Assembly (NCBI GenBank): GCA_030549775.1 | Contig: CM060175.1 | Coordinates: 67,323,745-67,387,744 of the forward strand | DNA from: Tamarix chinensis | Lineage: Eukaryota; Streptophyta; Magnoliopsida; Caryophyllales; Tamaricaceae | DNA length: 64,000 bases | Direction: 5' to 3' | Shown here: positions 1 to 11,411 of the stretch, in pieces | Position numbering within the stretch: the first letter of the stretch is position 1 | How the letters are laid out: every line of letters starts with the position of its first letter | Notes under the pieces: model-generated | Databases searched by the model: none | The model's input: the letters and a program-made list of their open reading frames with translations, nothing else | What the model was told of the DNA's origin: nothing | Program-made: the position numbers and the translations under genes

Positions 1-899
1 CCGACAGCCATCTTCGCTGCCTAGCCGTCACCGCCTCCGCCACTCTTGGCCACCAACAACCCATCCCCATCCCCAGCCTCCACCTACACCCCCTCTTCAC
101 TCCTGCACCCTTCCCTTGCCTCTAATCCTCCCCCACCTGCCCTCTTTTCTAGCCTAAAGACCCTAACCCAAAAATAGCCATTATCCCTTCCTCTCACCCC
201 TCTTTGAGCCTTCCTATTTTATTTTTGCATGTAGCTCATGCTGCATAAGCATAGTTGCTGCATTTATTGGCCATTTTTTATTAATAATTTTAAGGTATGA
301 TAATATTTAAATTAATTATTTCATTGAGAAAAATTTATAAAGTCTTATGCTTTGATTTTCTTATTTCTAATATAATAAGTATTGATATTATTTTTAGGTA
401 TTTCTTTTGCTAATAAAAGCTTGAATCTTTAACCGGAATACCGGTAAGATTCAATTTTGCAGGAATTAAGGTAATCATTAAACCCCACTTAAACGCATGG
501 ATAAACGTATGCTTACACATTTGGATTTTTAATATGTTATTATGTTTGATATATGGTTGTTAGTATAATTTATATGTTTACTTGTATTGTTTAATAAAAA
601 GGAAAGTATGCTATTTTATGTGTTATGTGTGGAAATGTTGTCTAAGGGAAGAATTTGATTATTAATGAAAGTGTTAAGTACTTATCCATGTCATATTATG
701 TTTTTGTGACCATTTATACTTGAATAATATTATTATGAGCCCTAAGGGCATATTAGTAATATTTTTTGTGCATGAATGTGGCCTAATATGTGTGGGTGCT
801 AATAAGTGTTATATTAAAATATAATAGTTGGTGGAGTTGGATATTGTTAAGGGAGTATTAATATTATTATTCCATGTAGTAATGTTAATCTAATAAAAG

Positions 900-1074
900 T
901 GGTGTAATAAGGGGACAAGATGATAATTCTGGAAGAAGAGGGTAAAATGATAATTTTCTAAGTAAAAGGGTAAATTTGTAATTTGTAAGAAAAAAGGGGT
1001 ATTATGGTAATTTTGGAGGTAAAGGGAAAATTAGTAATTTTATAAGTAAATGAAAAAATGGTGATTTTATCAGT
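900..1074 (+). repeat. 30-bp minisatellite, left part
   Basis: Degenerate units of about 30 bp follow the pattern AAGGGTAAAATGGTAATTTT plus a variable AT-rich half. The array stops at the AAAGG duplication of the nested element and continues after it at 6135. Confidence 0.75.
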
Positions 1075-1861
1075 AAAGGTGTAATACCCCACATTTTTAA
1101 AATCCAAATTTATTAAGTTTAATGATTTTATTAGTGTAATTTGATTTAAACAATTTATTATTTTAATTTCGAGTCGTTTTCAATTATAACTTTTTCATGT
1201 GATTACGGTGTTATTTTGAAGTTATATTTCGTTAACGAAGTATATTATATAAATTATAGAATTTCAATTTAAATATTTAAAGTTATTTTAATGATTTTTG
1301 CCATAGAAAATATTTCCAACTATAAATTTATTCGTTTTCGGAAATCGTTAATACTTTCGGAAATTTTTAAATTAAAAAGGTTTTTCGGAGATTATTTAAG
1401 AATTTCTTTCCGAAATTAATTTTCTTCTGTTTTATGCTTTTGATTTACGGAAAAACGATTTCAGAAATTATTTAAATTAGTCTCGGTTTATTTAAATTTG
1501 ACCTAAATATTTTATTATATGTTTTTAAATAATTTTTTTGAGGTCTTATAATGTATTTTCGTAAATAATATAAATTTTTCGTTCGTTGGTAAATTCTTTC
1601 GAAAATGTTCCTGAAATTCTTTATATAGCTCTTTTATTAATTTTAAGCGTTTGGATCCGTTCAAAATAATTTTCGTTTAATAAATTTTAGATAAAATCTT
1701 CCAATAATAATCTTAAACTTTTAGTATTTTATTTTATATGTGTACTTGTATTTAAAAAAAGTGTTATTCTTTAAGGGGGTAGTGGCATAGTCACTTATGG
1801 TAAATGTGTTACCCTTATCCACCTAGATCGTAGTGGGCCTTAACCCTAGGGAAATGCTAGT

Positions 1862-1899
1862 GACTTCGGGGACGAAGTCATTCTTTAAGGGGGTAGTGA
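1862..1899 (+). other. Gypsy polyprotein 3' end hairpin and polypurine tract
   Basis: GACTTCGGGGACGAAGTC (1862-1879) is a perfect 7-bp stem with a 4-nt loop. The purine run TTAAGGGGG (1886-1893) and the LTR start at 1900 follow. The same order occurs at 11375-11412. The string ATTCTTTAAGGGGGTAGTG also occurs about 115 bp earlier, near 1765, so the tract is duplicated here. Confidence 0.7.
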
Positions 1900-2790
1900 T
1901 GTAATCCCCCATAAATTTTAAAAACCTATAATTTAATAAATTACTTTTATTAGGGATAGTTTAACTCTTAAACTTATTTAATTTAATTACGTTGAGGATT
2001 TTACCTTTTAAATTTATTTAAATTAATTATTTTGTGGGTTTTAAGTATACCAAATTAGATGTGAGTGTTTAATAAATTAAAATAAATAAATTGCTATTTT
2101 ATCATACTTATTTTATTTAAATAAGGTTCAAACCAATATTTTTCTAAAAGCTACCTTGTTAAACTAATATAATAAGATATATTAAGATAAATTACTAAAA
2201 TTTTAATTATCTATCAAAAATACTATAACTCACCCCATAAGTCATTTTAATTATTTTCTTCCCTAATTATTTTCCTTAATCCCTTTTTCTCCCTTATTTT
2301 CCTTTTCTCTTTTTTCTCCCCCCCCCCTCTCCTTTCTCCCTTCTCTCCCCCATTTCCCCCGACTAGGCCAGCCCACCGGCCCAGATCAGTTTTCTCCCCC
2401 GTCTCGCATGCCAGGCCCGCCCTGCTTCTCCTTCGCCCGAACCGCTCGGCCGGTCTCCCCCTTCTTTTTCTTTTCTCCCCTGGACCGACCGGTCCAGCCC
2501 CTTTCCCCTTTTCTTCTTCCCCGCGCGCGACCTACAAGTCACCGCCCACTCCCTCTACGCCGACCGACTGCCTGCGTCGCCTCTTTCTCTCCCTGACCTT
2601 CCAGCCATCCTCCCCCGACAAGCCGACACCCCCAACACCACTACCAGGCCTGCTCCTACCCCTTTCTCTTTTCCCGACCAACCAACAGGTCTGCCATGGC
2701 AGACCCGCGTCAGCCTGCCATCGCCGGCAGGCGTGCCACCTGACCTGCCTCCCCCTGTCCCCTCTCTTGATATTCCCCCATTTTCAAGCC

Positions 2791-2798
2791 TATAAATA
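2791..2798 (+). promoter_or_regulatory. LTR TATA box
   Basis: TATAAATA lies about 890 bp into the LTR that starts at 1900, at the downstream end of a long pyrimidine-rich tract. Sister LTRs have TATAAATA at 28925 and 58665 in the same context. It probably marks the U3/R promoter. Confidence 0.55.
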
Positions 2799-3344
2799 CC
2801 CCCCAAGGACCCAACATCGGGCTTTTTCGAAACCACAGCCCAGAAAACCGCCCTGCACCACCCTTACTTCAGACAGCCACCTCATCGCCGCCGCCCATCG
2901 TCACCGCTAGATCCACCCCCGAAACTCTTCCTTGCATCACCCTCCACCGACCTAGGCCTCCCTCACCCCTTGGTTTGCTCTGCACGCACCACCCCGGCCG
3001 TGCAAAGTGACCTTCCCGATCAACCCAGCTTTGAACCCCACCACCCACCACCGTGCCGCCACTTCCAGCACCCCCTCTGCCTTCTAAAACCACCAAGGGA
3101 GCTTCCCCAACCTCCCTAGACCCTCTGTTTCCCCTGCCAACCTCTCCTTTTCATTCCTACCCCCTCCACCTTCCTTCTCCCCTCATCACCGCCGTCGCCG
3201 CCGCCGCCGTGTGCCGTGCACCGCCACCTGTGCCACCAGCACCCTAGGTGGCCCTCTAAACTCCCCCAACCCTTAAATCCTTGTTGTTCAAGTGTTAATT
3301 ATTTTTAGTATCCTTAGTATTATTCTTAAGGTTATCATCATTAT

Positions 3345-3345
3345 C

Positions 3346-3426
<81 letters not shown>

Positions 3427-3436
3427 TGTTATTATT
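3345..3436 (+). repeat. (TTA)n microsatellite
   Basis: About 30 uninterrupted TTA units lie inside the LTR, with shorter imperfect TTA/TTG stretches to about 3610. The poly-tyrosine reading frame across it is an artefact of the repeat. Confidence 0.95.
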
Positions 3437-5199
3437 ATTTAACCTGGATTCGAAATAATCATAACGATTATGACTATTAATATTAATGACCTATAACCTT
3501 AGTATTACTATTTCAACATCATCCTTGTTATTACTTTTATTATTATTATTATTATTACTATTATGGTTACTATTATTACTACGGTTATTATTATTATTAT
3601 TATTATTCTCACTATCATCATTAGTAATATTGCTATTAGTGGTATTAGTACGATACTAACCTCACTAGCACTAAATATTGTTACCATTTTTATTACCATT
3701 GAAACTATTACCGTTAATAAATAATACTATTATATTTGCCTTAAATTATCGTAACTATTAAGACATATTTTGATTAGTAGTAGCAGGATTAACTACCTTA
3801 AGAATGAAACCCTACTTGCTTTTACTTATAAAGGCATTATTAGTATTGATAGCCCTAATGGTAAGTTAAAGATAAGGGTAAGGTAGAAAGAATGGTGTTT
3901 TGGTCAGAGGGAAATTAACCTCTAGTTTTTCCCTCTTATAGGCGAATCAAGTCGAAACCCGGAGGAGGCGTAGGAACATGCTCCAAGACTGGTGTCGTGT
4001 TAGGTAAGGATGAAGCTATGGCCTTGTGCTATATGTGATGTGATGTGTTGATTGTTGTGAATACCATGCTAATGTGTATTATATGATTTGTGGATAACTT
4101 GTCTCATGTGTAGCGCAGCTTGGAATTTAAGGTACGTCGAGTGTACTTTCTATGACATGAGCATGGCATGTTTTATGTGTGATATTTATGATGTGTTGAT
4201 ACGGCCCTCTAGGACATGCATGCTAGGGTTTTGGGGTTATGTAATGGGACTAAAAGATTGACAAGAGAGGAATGGGAAGTGAGACCATTAAGGGGGATAT
4301 AGGGTTGACCAAAGTACCTCATGATCCATGAGAGAAGATTTAAGTGGGGAGAATGTCCAAAATAAACGAGAGTTGGGGACCATGCATGGGAGTCTTAAAA
4401 TCTGCATGGAGACTTGGGGTGTTTTCATGGAATGGCTAAATTTCGCATGGGGGTGAATCTTACGTGAGAAAAAGTTGAATTAGGGTGTAAATAAGAGAAT
4501 GGGAGAGTTGTGGGGGATTGGCGACTTGGGATGAAAAATAGTACGTAGGTTGGTACAAGGGTGTATAAAGGACCCGATTAGGGTTTTGGGGAGAAAGTGG
4601 AAATTTGGGAAGTGTAAAAGTAAGGATAATTAAGGAGGGGTGGAGTATGGGTTAAGAGTGAGAATTCTATTATATAAAAGATGAGTATGGGTTTCCATGT
4701 GAATGAAGAGACTTGGGGTGAAGAGAGAGAGGTTACTTGTAGAAGAAGTAAGGTGTTAGGGTTTGATGTGGCCTACTAGGGTTTTGCCGGTCACATGCGA
4801 GATCAAGGAGTAAAGTGATATGCCATGGGGTTTGACCTAATGAGGGTGAGATGTGGGGTGAAGAATAAGTAATGGTAAGGTAATTGAGAAGGGGTTGGGC
4901 CACATAGGCCCAACTAGGGTTTCCAAGGGGAAAACCCTAGAGGTGAGAATAGGCGAGATCGATGTCATAGGGTGTTGGGTTTAACCTACGCTTCCAGGAG
5001 TTGGTCTCTCATTATGTGTGAGCTTAAGGGGAAATAATGTAGGGGTGTGACTAAGGGTGCACGAGTCTCAACATATGGGACGGACCCTCTTGAAAAGAAA
5101 GTAGTAGAATGTTGTTGGCATGCATGTTAAGGGTGATGTGTGATTTAATAAGACACTGATAAGACATTAATCACGTAAAGAGAAAGATGTTGAGCCGAG

Positions 5200-5460
5200 C
5201 CCAATCCGGTCCACCGGTAAGAATAGTGGTCAGAGGCGTTCTGCCCTGTGCGTTTCATTCAGGTCCACCGGCTATAATAGTGGGGGTTTCGGCTCGACAG
5301 ACCCAAGTAAATAAGTTAACCCATGGGAAAAATACTAAATACTTACAGCGAAACACCATGTGAGTTGGGGCCTGTCTGGTCCACCGGTCAAAATAGTGGT
5401 CAGAGGCGTTCTGCCCTGTGTGTTTACTTCCGGTCCATCGGCTATAATAGTGGGGTTCCC
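5200..5460 (+). repeat. Two-unit, 170-bp tandem repeat of CCACCGG/ATAATAGTGG hairpin motifs
   Basis: GGTCCACCGG starts at 5208 and 5378, giving a 170-bp period. Each unit carries two motifs of the form CCACCGG..ATAGTGG, separated by a segment reading CAGAGGCGTTCTGCCCTGTG. Related arrays are at 7940-8290 and 30549-31062 in the other LTR copies. Confidence 0.75.
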
Positions 5461-5984
5461 GCACTCATATGGACTATTGAAGAATATGTGTGGAATGAAC
5501 ATACTATTAATCAGAATAAAGAATAAGTCACCAGAAAAGTATTCAGGCTTTATCTTTCGGGTTATAGCGTGTTGGCTATATGATTGTGCTATGTGTGTTA
5601 TGTGGTATGAATGTATGCTTGGCCTTAGCGCACCCGCGCCCTTACTCAGTATTGGACCCGTACTGATACTACCTTGATTGGATGGGTCCTGTGATGATCC
5701 ATCGATGGTGGGGAGCAGACCTCCTATGCAGGTTTGATCGGTTACTAATTTGGGGTGGAAGGCTTGACTTGAGTGAGAAGGCGATCCGGATATTGGTCCC
5801 TTGGGATTTGTTTTATTTAGCTATATTCTGGTACTACGCTTCTTGTTTTGAAACCGTACTCCTAAGTTGTCTTCCTAAACGATATTCTAACTGTTGTTGA
5901 CTTGTGTTTTCATAAATGATCTATGTTAACTATGAACCTATGTTTCGATGATTCTTATTTAATGATTGTTTAATCTAGCCTTAG

Positions 5985-6030
5985 CACTTAGTATCAGAAC
6001 GGTAGGAGTGAACCGGTCTAGTACTAAGTG
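5985..6030 (+). other. Conserved LTR-terminal stem-loop, copy 1
   Basis: Arms CACTTAGTA (5985-5993) and TACTAAGTG (6022-6030) pair perfectly around a 28-nt loop that contains ACCGGT. TGGCGGTAATA follows, and the LTR ends 99 bp downstream. Confidence 0.65.
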
Positions 6031-6134
6031 TGGCGGTAATACCCCCAAGTTTACGGTTTTAATTCTTTCGCTTCCGCTAAACCTTTGATTTAAACGAAAT
6101 TTTTCAGTAGTAAATTTTGGGGTGTTACAAAAGG

Positions 6135-7010
6135 GCAATATGGTAATTTTATAAGTAAATGGAAAAATGGAAATTTTATAAGTAAAGGGCAATATGGTAA
6201 TTTTATTAGTAAATGGCAATATGGTGATTTTATAAGTAAAGGGAAAGATGATAATTTTATAAGTAAATGGCAAAATGGCAACTTTGGAAGTAAGGGGTAA
6301 AATAGTAATTTTGTAAATAAAAGGTTAAATTGGTATTTATAATAATGGCAAAGGGTGATTTGGTAATTATAATTATTGAGAAGGGTAAATTAATAATTAT
6401 AATTATGGAGAAAGGTAAATTGGTATTTATAAAAATGGAGGATGGTATTTATAATAATGGAGAACGTTAAATTGGTATTTATAATAATGGAAAAGGGTAA
6501 TTTGATAATTATAATTATGGAGAAAGGTAAATTGGTATTTATAATAATGGAGGATGGTATTTATAATAATGGAGAAGGTTAAACTAATATTTATAATTAT
6601 GGAGAAGGGTAAACTGGTAATTATAATTATGGAGAAGGGTAAATTGGTATTTATAATAATGGAGAAGCGTAAAATGGTAATTATAATAATTGAGAAGGGT
6701 AAAATGGTAATTGTGATAATGGAAAAGGGTAATTTGGTAAACTAACCAACAAAAGGGTAATTTTGGTAATTAGGATAATGGATAAGGGTAATTTGGTAAT
6801 TATAATAATGGATAAGGGTAATCCGGAAATTATGAGATTGTAAAAGAGTAATTTGGTAATTTAACCGACCAAAGGGTAAATTGGTAATTATTTAACCAAC
6901 TAAAGGGGAAAATTGATAGTCATGATAAGGAAGAAGGGTAATTTGGTAAATTATCCAACTAAAGGGCAATTTAGTAATTATAACAAAGGAGAAGGAAAAT
7001 TCGGTAATCT
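6135..7010 (+). repeat. 30-bp minisatellite, right part
   Basis: About 28 degenerate units resemble GGGTAAATTGGTAATTATAA plus TAATGGAGAA. The array continues the one at 900-1074 after the nested insertion. Reading frames through it on both strands have a ten-residue periodicity and are repeat artefacts. Confidence 0.85.
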
Positions 7011-7939
7011 AACCAACCAAATAGGAATTATGATAAGTATAACAATTATGAAGGGTGATTGGTGACCTAATAAGTGTGGAAGATAACTTGGTAACCCAAA
7101 CCGAGTATGGATGTGGCTAAGAACAATGATGTGTGTGTTATTTGCCTCGCGTTCCATGTGTTGTGCCATATTGTGTACTTTATGCTTAATGATTAATCAT
7201 TTGTAGTACAACTTTGAGTGATGTATGCTTATGTGACTTCCTTATGGTATGTGGATAATGATTATATATGTCGATGTTATGTGATGTGACCCTCTAGGAC
7301 ATGCATGCTATGATGTTTAATAATAAAATATGTGGGGAAAGTATAAAAAGGAAAAAATGGGAAGTGAGTTGACTAAGGGGACATGAGATTGACCTTATTA
7401 TCTCATGATCCGTGAGGGGAAAAATAAAAAGGAGATTATAAACAAAATGAATGAGTGATTCAACTCTTGTATGGGAGGTTTCTAGGGTTTGCATGGGATA
7501 ATCCTTACGTAAGAAAGGTATTAGGGTTTGAGCGACCAACTAGGGTTTTACGGTCACATGTATGATTGGTGAGTAGAGTGATGGGATTTGGGTTGAAACT
7601 AAATGAGATGAGGTATTGGACGATAAAGAAAGGTTGGGCCACATAGGCCCAATTAAGGTTTCAAGGAAAAACCCTAGAGAGTGGTAGTGAGAAAATTTGA
7701 ATGTCGTAAGGTGATGGGCCTCAACCCACACCCTTAGGAGTTGGGTTTTTCATTATGAGCAAATGTAAGGAGCATTGGATGTTGGGGTGTGATAAGAGGT
7801 GCAAAGGTCTCAAGATATGGGACATGCCCTCTCAGGAGGACAGAAGTAGAGGTCGGCGGCATGCATGTCAAGGGTGAAATACTTTTGAATAAGATACGAA
7901 TAAGACACTAATCACTTAAAGTGGAAGATTATTGAGCCA

Positions 7940-8290
7940 GGCCCAGACTGATCCACTGGCATAATAGTGGCCAGGTGTCGGGGTGCCTTAGAGATCGATC
8001 CACCGCCATATAATAGTAGTTAGGTGAGTTATGCCCTATAAGTGACCAATCCACCAGCTATAATAGCAGGGGATCCCAAGCACAATAAACCAAACATAAT
8101 AACGATAAGATATGGGGAAGACACAAAGTAATTACAGTGGAACACCATGAAATTCGGGGCCAGACCGATCCACCGACATAATAGTGGCCAAGAGCATTTT
8201 GCCCTAGAGACCAATCCACCAGCATATAATAGTAGTTAGGTGCTTTCTGCCCTATAAGTGACCAATCAACCGGCTATAATAGTGGGGTTC
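7940..8290 (+). repeat. Decayed CCACYGG/ATAATAGTGG hairpin array of the outer LTR
   Basis: Several motifs of the form ATCCACYGGC(AT)ATAATAGT(GG) are spaced 40-90 bp apart, with a higher-order period of about 217 bp (GATCCACTGGC near 7950, GATCCACCGAC near 8167). This array is more degraded than the one at 30549. Confidence 0.65.
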
Positions 8291-8831
8291 CCGCACTCAC
8301 ATGGATATAAAATATGAGAGTTGATTGAATAATGGTGGACTAATGGCTTAAGGCCCGAAAGTATTGATTTTGCACTATTTCATGGCTTAAGGCCGAAAGT
8401 ATCGATAGTACATTACGACCTGTTGATATCTGATGTGAATGTTAATTCTGTGAATGTTATATATACCCATCTTGTTATATATGTATATAGTTTTGTATCA
8501 TGTATTACATTGCAGGCTTGCTTTTAAGTGTGTTTTAAAGGGTTATTCAGTACCATAGTACTGAAGGGTTCCATTTGTGGGGCCCCTGCCTATTCAATGG
8601 ATAGTGTCCCTTGTAGGTTCATCTTCAGGTATTATTCAAGTGGGCAATGGGAAAGAGAGTAAGGAATTATCCGTAATTGTTAGGGTTTTTCTCTCCTCTT
8701 TTAAATTTCTAGTTTTAATGTAATTGTTGTTCTTATAACCACCATTGGTGGATTTTATTCTTCCAAATGGTCTGTTACGCTACTCTAATTTTAATATAGT
8801 TTGTAAATCATGTTTTATTCTTTAGCCTTAG

Positions 8832-8877
8832 CACTTGGTACTGGAATGGTATGAATGAACCGGTCTGGTACTAAGTG
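8832..8877 (+). other. Conserved LTR-terminal stem-loop, copy 2
   Basis: Arms CACTTGGTAC (8832-8841) and GTACTAAGTG (8868-8877) pair over 10 bp with one G-U wobble. The downstream TGTGGCGGTAAT is the same as in copy 1. The LTR ends 99 bp later. Confidence 0.65.
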
Positions 8878-8976
8878 TGGCGGTAATATCCTCCAAAATT
8901 TACAGTTTGTTATTTTGCTTCCGCTAATCTTTCAATAAAACGAAATTTTTCAATAGTAAAGTTTAGGGGTGTTATA

Positions 8977-10339
8977 GGAGGCCTCTTACCTTTTCCATCA
9001 ATATGTTTGCCACCCTATTGTGCTTAGGGGTCTTAGGAAAAGTGTTCTCATGTCACATTCTATAAGCCTTACAATATTAATTAAACGGACCAACTGAGGC
9101 ATATGAGATCCAACTTGGGTCTTGTCAGGTGTTGGTGTTCCAAGAAGTATTAGAACCATAGTATTAAGAACCAAACTGGACAACCCAGCCCGATAGGAGA
9201 ACAAGTCAAGTCATTGGCTAGTTTTCATGTATTGATTCTCAGGATCGCATAACCAATAAAAATTGGTTAAAAGCTGATCGGACTAGTGAATATCAATAAA
9301 CAAGTCAAAAAACTAGTTAGGAGCTAGTCAAATTCATATGTAGTTTAATTTTTTATACATTTCATATTTTTTTTACTTAATATGTACCACTAGTCTGACC
9401 AATCTAAACCACTGGTCCAACCATTAACCATAGAATTAGTTATGATACCAGTCCAATTTTTAGAACTATACTTAGAAAAACCAAAAACAAAGAGAGAAAT
9501 GGGGGAGATTTTGAGAGAAAAACTGATTTTTAAAATTAACCACTTGAATCAATACTTGCAAGAAACACTTAAGTTATAAACTCTTATAATAAATCTTGTA
9601 ATAATTTTGCAAGATCTTCAAACTATTACACCTAGATAATGAAGGAGGGCCCTCAATTTTCTTGAGAGAAAATATGCAGCCAAAAGGTATATTGCTCTTC
9701 TCTCATTCTATCATTGACACCTATAGAAGAAAGGTAGGATTAAAGGTTACAACTTAACCAACTAATACATGTGATTAGATATTTAAAGAACAATAAAATC
9801 TACCTAAGTTTTATCTCATGTGTTTCTGTCATAAGTGGATACTTGTGCGAATTTCAAATGCCCTCTCCTATTGTCACATGATCTAATTCACACAAAAACC
9901 ATAATACAAAAAATGAAAGAGAAAATGTTCTTTTAATCTTGTAAGTAAAAAAAAGGTAAGGAATGTCTTCTAGCCTTCTTGTTCTTTTCCAAATCTGCAT
10001 TGTTCTTCCTAAGTGCTAAAAGTGACTTGACATCCAATATGAGGCAGACTTGTGGATGATTTGTGTGGATTCCAAGAGGTGTAAATAGGATGCATTTTTT
10101 TAGGTATGTTTAGGTCTAAAAAAATAAGGAAACAAGGGTAAAAAGATAGGGAAAATCTTGGGGAAAACGTGGCCTTTAGTGCCTTCTTTTCGATTGGTTT
10201 GTGGACAACACAAGGAGATGGTTTGCATAGCTTGCACTACTTTTTGCTAGATAATTAATTTTTTGAGTAAGGATAGTTTTGTTTCTCTCAAAATTGAAAA
10301 AAACTAATGGATAGATTATGATCATCAAATGGGGATCCT
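8977..10339. other. Non-coding stretch, no gene recognised
   Basis: AT-rich DNA with no convincing coding frame. The part at 9480-9900 (purine-rich GAGAGAAA runs, a splice-like leader feel) could be a copia LTR remnant paired with the fragment at 10340, but I found no LTR ends to prove it. Confidence 0.4.
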
Positions 10340-10790
10340 CTTGCATCACTAAGGTATACACCTCCATTGTCCATTAATATACACTCAAACTTCCTTCTAG
10401 TCTCACACTCTAATTTAGCATGAAAGACTTTGAAGATGATAATAACATGATCCTTGGTATTCATGGGATATATCCAACACTTCCTTAAGAATTAATTTAT
10501 GAATTACAAAAAATATGACCATCTACCCAATGAATTCACCTCTATTGCCCCACAAACATCTGAAAATACCCAATCAAGTTTTCATACTACCCCATATGAT
10601 ATGACTATTGACAAAGTGGGCTTGATTTTATTTACCTAATATATAGTGAATGCATTGGCCAACCTTACCACCTCAAAACTCTAGCAATGCTCCTTGGCTA
10701 ATGAGAAGCTTTACCCATTTCTCACTCATATGTCCTAGTTTGTGATGCCATAGGTCATAAGAATCCTCCATGGTGTTCATCTTAGTCATC
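10340..10790 (-). pseudogene. Ty1/copia polyprotein fragment (GAG-pre-integrase and integrase core)
   Basis: Read on the minus strand, the segment from about 10785 gives LWHHKLGHMSEKWVKLL, the hallmark start of the copia GAG-pre-integrase zinc-binding region. After in-frame stops and a frameshift, WVFSDVCGAIEVNSLGRWSY follows, and then a run ending MDNGGVYL. These match the start of the integrase catalytic core (DVCGPI..) and its second catalytic aspartate region (DNGGE). At least four stops and one frameshift are present, and the catalytic core breaks off near 10340. Protease, reverse transcriptase and RNase H were not found nearby. This is a dead fragment of a copia element, cut off from its LTRs. 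The family call is secure; the clade is not resolved. Confidence 0.75.
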
Positions 10791-10824
10791 TGACACACCT
10801 TTACATGAGTATGATATAGTTATT

Positions 10825-11126
10825 ATAAAACTACATTTTTAGCAACATTAATTATGAACTAATAATTATGTGTAGTCAGTTATAATAATTACTTTAGGAT
10901 GATTAGTGATGCGTAGGCTCGTCAATGTGTAGACACCACCACTGGTATAACTTTGTGTGCATGATAGTTTGAAGTTCCTTGCTAATGGTGCATGTGTGTT
11001 TGATTGATTCATTCTCTACATGTTTATGTGCCACTATTGTGTATGATTAGGATTTATTCCTTTAAGGGGGATGTGACCCCAAACTTGTAGAACCATTATT
11101 GTGGAACACCTAAGGTTAACAAGTTA
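10825..11126 (+). mobile_element. Possible 5' LTR start fragment of a deleted gypsy element
   Basis: The stretch 10825-10920 (CATTTTTAGCAACATTAATT ... TAGGATGATTAGTG) resembles the beginning of the LTR at 11412 (CATTTTTAGAAATCTTAATT ... TAGGATGATTTGTA). It is followed within 500 bp by the internal 3' end and polypurine tract, which would fit a large internal deletion like the one at 1760. No exact LTR start or duplication was seen. Confidence 0.4.
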
Positions 11127-11357
11127 GGGCTTGTTTGGTATGGGAGGTATAAGGGTGGAAAAAATAATGTCCTATATTATGTATATTATATTAAGTATTT
11201 AATAATAATAAATATGCTTTCAATAATATGCCCATTTTAGATCAAAATAAGATCTAAACTTGGTATTCATTAGAACAAGAACATTTAATTTTAACTAAAT
11301 TATATAAAATATAGGAGTAATTTTTCCACCTCTAATACCCCCTAACAAAACGAGCAT
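11127..11357. mobile_element. Tourist-like (PIF/Harbinger) MITE, 231 bp
   Basis: Terminal inverted repeats of about 45 bp begin GGGCTTGTTTGGT on the left. On the right, read inward, they begin ATGCTCGTTTTGT and share GGTGGAAAAA further in. The element is flanked by TTA on both sides (11124-11126 and 11358-11360), the 3-bp duplication typical of PIF/Harbinger. It has no coding capacity. It sits in the gypsy internal region, 17 bp before the polyprotein-end hairpin. Confidence 0.85.
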
Positions 11358-11374
11358 TTAGTTTTATTTTTGTT

Positions 11375-11411
11375 GACTTCGGAGATGAAGTCTCTTTTAA
11401 AGGGGTAGTAA
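11375..11411 (+). other. Gypsy polyprotein 3' end and polypurine tract
   Basis: GACTTCGGAGATGAAGTC (11375-11392) has a 6-bp stem and is followed by CTTTTAAAGGGG and the LTR start at 11412. It is equivalent to 1862-1899. Confidence 0.7.

Larger units (their letters stand above)
1080..6129 (+). mobile_element. Nested LTR-derived insertion with 5-bp target duplication AAAGG
   Basis: It begins TGTAATACCCC at 1080 and ends GGGGTGTTACA at 6129. Perfect copies of AAAGG flank it (1075-1079 and 6130-6134), so both ends belong to one integration. Inside, 1080-1760 resembles the first 660 bp of the solo LTR at 27859. The sequence then jumps to the 3' end of a gypsy internal region (1862-1899) followed by a second LTR start, TGTAATCCCCC, at 1900. 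The simplest reading is an element that lost most of its 5' LTR and all of its internal region, leaving a 3' LTR of 4.2 kb (1900-6129). The 5' fragment and the LTR start at 1900 are clearly diverged, so a mosaic of two subfamilies is also possible. No gag or pol remains. Confidence 0.75.
1..8976 (+). mobile_element. Long Ty3/gypsy-type LTR, 5' end outside the window, split by a nested insertion
   Basis: The right end, GGGGTGTTATA at 8966-8976, matches the terminus of the other long LTRs in the window. It is preceded by the conserved terminal hairpin (8832-8877) and the motif TGTGGCGGTAAT. The left part (1-230) is pyrimidine-rich like the promoter-proximal zone of the sister copies. The 30-bp minisatellite at 900-1074 resumes at 6135, so 1080-6129 is a later insertion; removing it and one duplication leaves about 3.9 kb. 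No coding capacity is visible. The segment near 7281 is nearly the same as one near 4201 in the nested copy (CCTCTAGGACATGCATGCTA), which shows that the two are related. Assignment to a chromovirus (Tekay/Del) lineage is inference from LTR length and termini. Confidence 0.6.

Noticed and set aside
2408..3247. Pro/Arg/Gly-rich frames
   Set aside because: Inside the C/T-rich promoter zone of an LTR; composition artefact.
3292..3480. 62-codon poly-tyrosine frame
   Set aside because: Translation of the (TTA)n microsatellite; no coding signal.
5200..5460. CRISPR-like spacing of repeated motifs
   Set aside because: Plant nuclear LTR context, motifs diverged, spacers themselves repeated; not a CRISPR array.
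6090..6745. Frames on both strands with ten-residue repeats
   Set aside because: They are readings of the 30-bp minisatellite; the period of 30 keeps any stop-free frame open.
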